From Myotis daubentonii (lineage: Eukaryota > Chordata > Mammalia > Chiroptera > Vespertilionidae), in the NCBI RefSeq assembly GCF_963259705.1, contig NC_081844.1, positions 25,002,294 through 25,066,293 of the forward strand: a DNA stretch of 64,000 bases. The letters are read 5' to 3'. Made by a program: the position numbers and the translations under genes. Shown here in pieces: positions 61,801 to 64,000 of this stretch. Every line of letters starts with the position of its first letter. Position 1 is the first letter of the stretch. The notes under the pieces were generated by a model. The model was not told where the DNA came from. It was given only the letters and a program-made list of their open reading frames with translations, and did no database searches.

Positions 61801-63044
61801 CTAGGTTGTCTAGTTTGTTGGAATAGTGCTGTTCATAGTATTTTTTTTAGCAATCCTTTGTATTTCTGTGGGGTCTGTTGTTATTTTGCCTCTTTCATTT
61901 CTGATTTTGTTTATTTGGGTCCTCTCTCTTTGCTTCTTAGTGAGCCTGGCTAGACGTTCATCAATCTTTTTGTCCTTCAAAGGACCAGCTCTTGGTTTCA
62001 TTGATCTTTTGTATTGTTTTTTTGGTCTCTATGTCATTCATTTCTGCTCTGATCTTTATTATCCTCTTCCTTCTGCTCACTCTGGGCTTTTCTTGTTGCT
62101 CTCTTTCTAAACCTTTAAGTTGTAGAGCTAGATGATTTATTACCATTTTTCTTGTTTTTTGAGGTAGGTTTGCAGAGCTCTAAACTTCCCTCTCAGGATT
62201 GCTTTCATTGTGTTCCAAAGATTTGGGGTTGTTGTGTTTTCATTGTCATTCATTTCCAGGATGTTTTTAATTTCTTTGTTGATCACTTAGGTAACCCAAT
62301 CATTGTTTAATAACATGCTATTCAGCTTTGTTTAAATTTTTTTATTGTTTTAAATGTTGTTTATTTCTAACTTTATGCCATTGTGATCTAAGAAGATGCC
62401 TGATATGATTTCAATCTTCTTGAATATGGAGAGACTTTGCCTGTGACCCAATATTGGTCTATCTTTGAAAATGTCCCATGTGCACTTGAGAAGAATGTAT
62501 AGTCTGTGGCTTTGGGGTGAAATGTTCTGAAGATGTCAATTAAGTCCACCTGAACTAGTGAGTCATTTAGGATTGCTGTTTCTTTGCTGATTTTTTTGTC
62601 TAGATGATTTATCCAGTGATGTCAGTGGGGCATTAAAGTCCCCTACTATGATTGTATTGTGTCAATTTCCCCTTGATATCTTCCAGGAGTTTTTTTAATG
62701 TATTAGGTGCTCCTTCATTGGATTTATATATGTTTACCAGGATTATATCCTCTTATTGTATCAATACCTTTAGTATTATCAAGTGGCCTTCCTTATCTCT
62801 TGTTATGGCCTTCACTTTGAGGTCAATTTTTTCACATATATGTATTGCTACCCCAGCTTTTTTTTCATTTCCATTTGCCTGAGAGATATTTTTCTATCAT
62901 GCACTTTCAGTAGGTGTGAGTTCCTTGTTCTGAGTTGGGTCTCTTGTAGACAGCATATATATGGGTCATTTTTTTTATCCATTCAGCCACTCAATGTCCT
63001 TTGATTGGAGCATTTAGTCCATTTACGTTTAAAGTTATTATTGA

Positions 63045-63780
63045 CTAGAGGCCCATCCATGAAATTCGTGCATGGGGGCGGGGGACTGGTGTCCCTCAGC
63101 CCAGCCTGCACCCTGTCCAATCTGGGATCCCTCTCCAATCGGGGATTCCTCTCCCAATCTGGGACCGCTTGCTCCTAACATCTCTCCTGCCCACCTGCCT
63201 GCCTGATTGCCCCTAACCACTTCTGCCTACCAGCCTGATCGCCCCCTAACTGCTCCTCTGCTGGCATTATTGATGCCTAACTTCTCCCCTGACAGCCTGA
63301 TGACCCCCAACTGCCCTCTCCTGCCAGCCCTATGGCCCACAACTGCCCTCCCTTGCCAGCCTGATCGCCCCAACTGCCCTCCCCTGCTGGCTCAATTGCC
63401 CACAACTGCCCTCCCCTGCAGGCCCGATCACCCACATCTGCCCTCCGCTGCCAGCCCAATCACCCCAACTGCCCTCCCCTGCCAGCCTGATCGCCCCAAC
63501 TGCCCTCCCCTGCTGCGACCCACCTCCTCCACCAGGAAACGCCTCCTATGCGTGAGGCGGTGGAGATGTCTGGACTGGCCTCCTCCTTGTCACACAGAGC
63601 TGTGGGACCCCCAGGCCTCACCACGTGGAGCGGCCGCCGGGCCCCACCTCCACTGTGCATGTGGCCGTCTTGTAGTGACCATCTTTGTGGAGTCATCTTG
63701 TGGTGCCATCTTCTAGTGGCCATCTTGTGATGATGTTGCATGTGAGGGCGTGATGCCACCTAGGCTTTTATTAGTATAGA
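63045..63780 (-). mobile_element. Helitron with minisatellite inside L1
   Basis: CTAG plus hairpin (CATGAAATTCGTGCATGG) at the left and TTTTATTAGTATAGA at the right are the reverse 3' and 5' ends. The L1 sequence resumes on the right, showing insertion between A and T without duplication. The middle (63200-63530) is a ~32-bp repeat array (CCAGCCTGATCGCCCC-AACTGCCCTCCC core). Confidence 0.9.
63230..63530. repeat. ~32-bp minisatellite in Helitron
   Basis: About nine diverged copies of a GCCCTCCCCTGCCAGCCTGAT-type unit. Different from the ~80-bp unit in the Helitrons at the left of the window. Confidence 0.8.
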
Positions 63781-64000
63781 TAGGTACTTATTTGTAGCCA
63801 TTTTGTGTGTGTGTGTCTATGTCTGTGTTTCTTCTTCCCTTTTTATTTCTTCTTTTTATAACAGTCCCTTTAGCATTTCTTGCATTGCTGGCTTGGTAGT
63901 GATAAACTCCCTTAGCCTTTTTTTGTCTGTGAAGCTTCTTATTTCTCCTTCAATTTTGAATGATAGCATTGATGGATAGAGTATTCTTGCATTCATTCCC

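Larger units (their letters stand above)
59020..64000 (-). pseudogene. Degraded antisense L1, runs off the window
   Basis: 3' end at ~59020; ORF2 C-terminus (59278-60529), RT with FADDMILY (60734-61096) and [10 protein letters not shown] (61124-61795), and endonuclease remnants to ~62950. Interrupted at 63045-63780 by a Helitron, then the ORF1 C-terminal region begins near 63870 and continues past 64000. Multiple frameshifts and stops; older than the copy at 46880-53987. Confidence 0.88.

Overview
The window is mammalian nuclear DNA, most likely from a vespertilionid bat. The pointers are: many Helitron copies of the HeliBat type (TC...CTAG ends, terminal hairpin, insertion between A and T), tRNA-derived Ves SINEs, a SPIN hAT transposon, other short hAT elements, and a nearly full-length young L1. 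Genes are intron-rich with GT-AG splicing and there are no bacterial operon features. No RNA gene or CRISPR array was found.

One host gene is visible: an adhesion GPCR of the EGF-TM7 group, best matching ADGRE2 (EMR2), on the + strand. I could place 19 coding exons from an ATG at 18877 to 58642. All splice phases agree and the exons sum to 826 codons with no stop. Order: signal peptide, five EGF-like domains, stalk/GAIN region with a GPS site, seven membrane segments, cytoplasmic tail. A short terminal exon is only tentatively placed (58823-58870). Two long introns (10.8 kb and 14.6 kb) are built almost wholly of transposable elements.

Layout. 1-5253: Helitrons with an ~80-bp minisatellite and old L1 and hAT remnants. 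5254-13240: a broken gammaretrovirus-like provirus (5' LTR, tRNA-Phe-type primer site, gag, pro-pol, env, 3' LTR cut off next to a hAT element). 13241-17642: nested hAT elements, two related solo LTRs and three copies of an inverted-repeat element. 17643-18070: a solo LTR with a 5-bp target duplication, lying 0.8 kb upstream of the receptor ATG in the same orientation. 18877-29755: receptor exons 1-10. 29756-40555: an intron holding an ancient L1 split by a twin-primed L1, a PHGDH retrocopy and Ves SINEs. 40556-41433: exons 11-13 (GAIN/GPS). 41434-56067: an intron holding an old L1 split by an ERV2-type solo LTR and a Helitron, then a nearly full-length L1 with intact ORF1. 56068-58642: the 7TM exons and tail. 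59020-64000: a degraded antisense L1 hit by a Helitron.

No wholly new biological system was found. The most interesting points are the apparently intact receptor gene inside heavy transposon load, a composite Helitron carrying a minisatellite ahead of an internal 5' end, a SPIN element with extra inverted ends, the provirus with a single in-frame UGA between gag and pro, and the coiled-coil expansion in L1 ORF1. All calls come from reading the sequence and from knowledge of the families; no database search was run.
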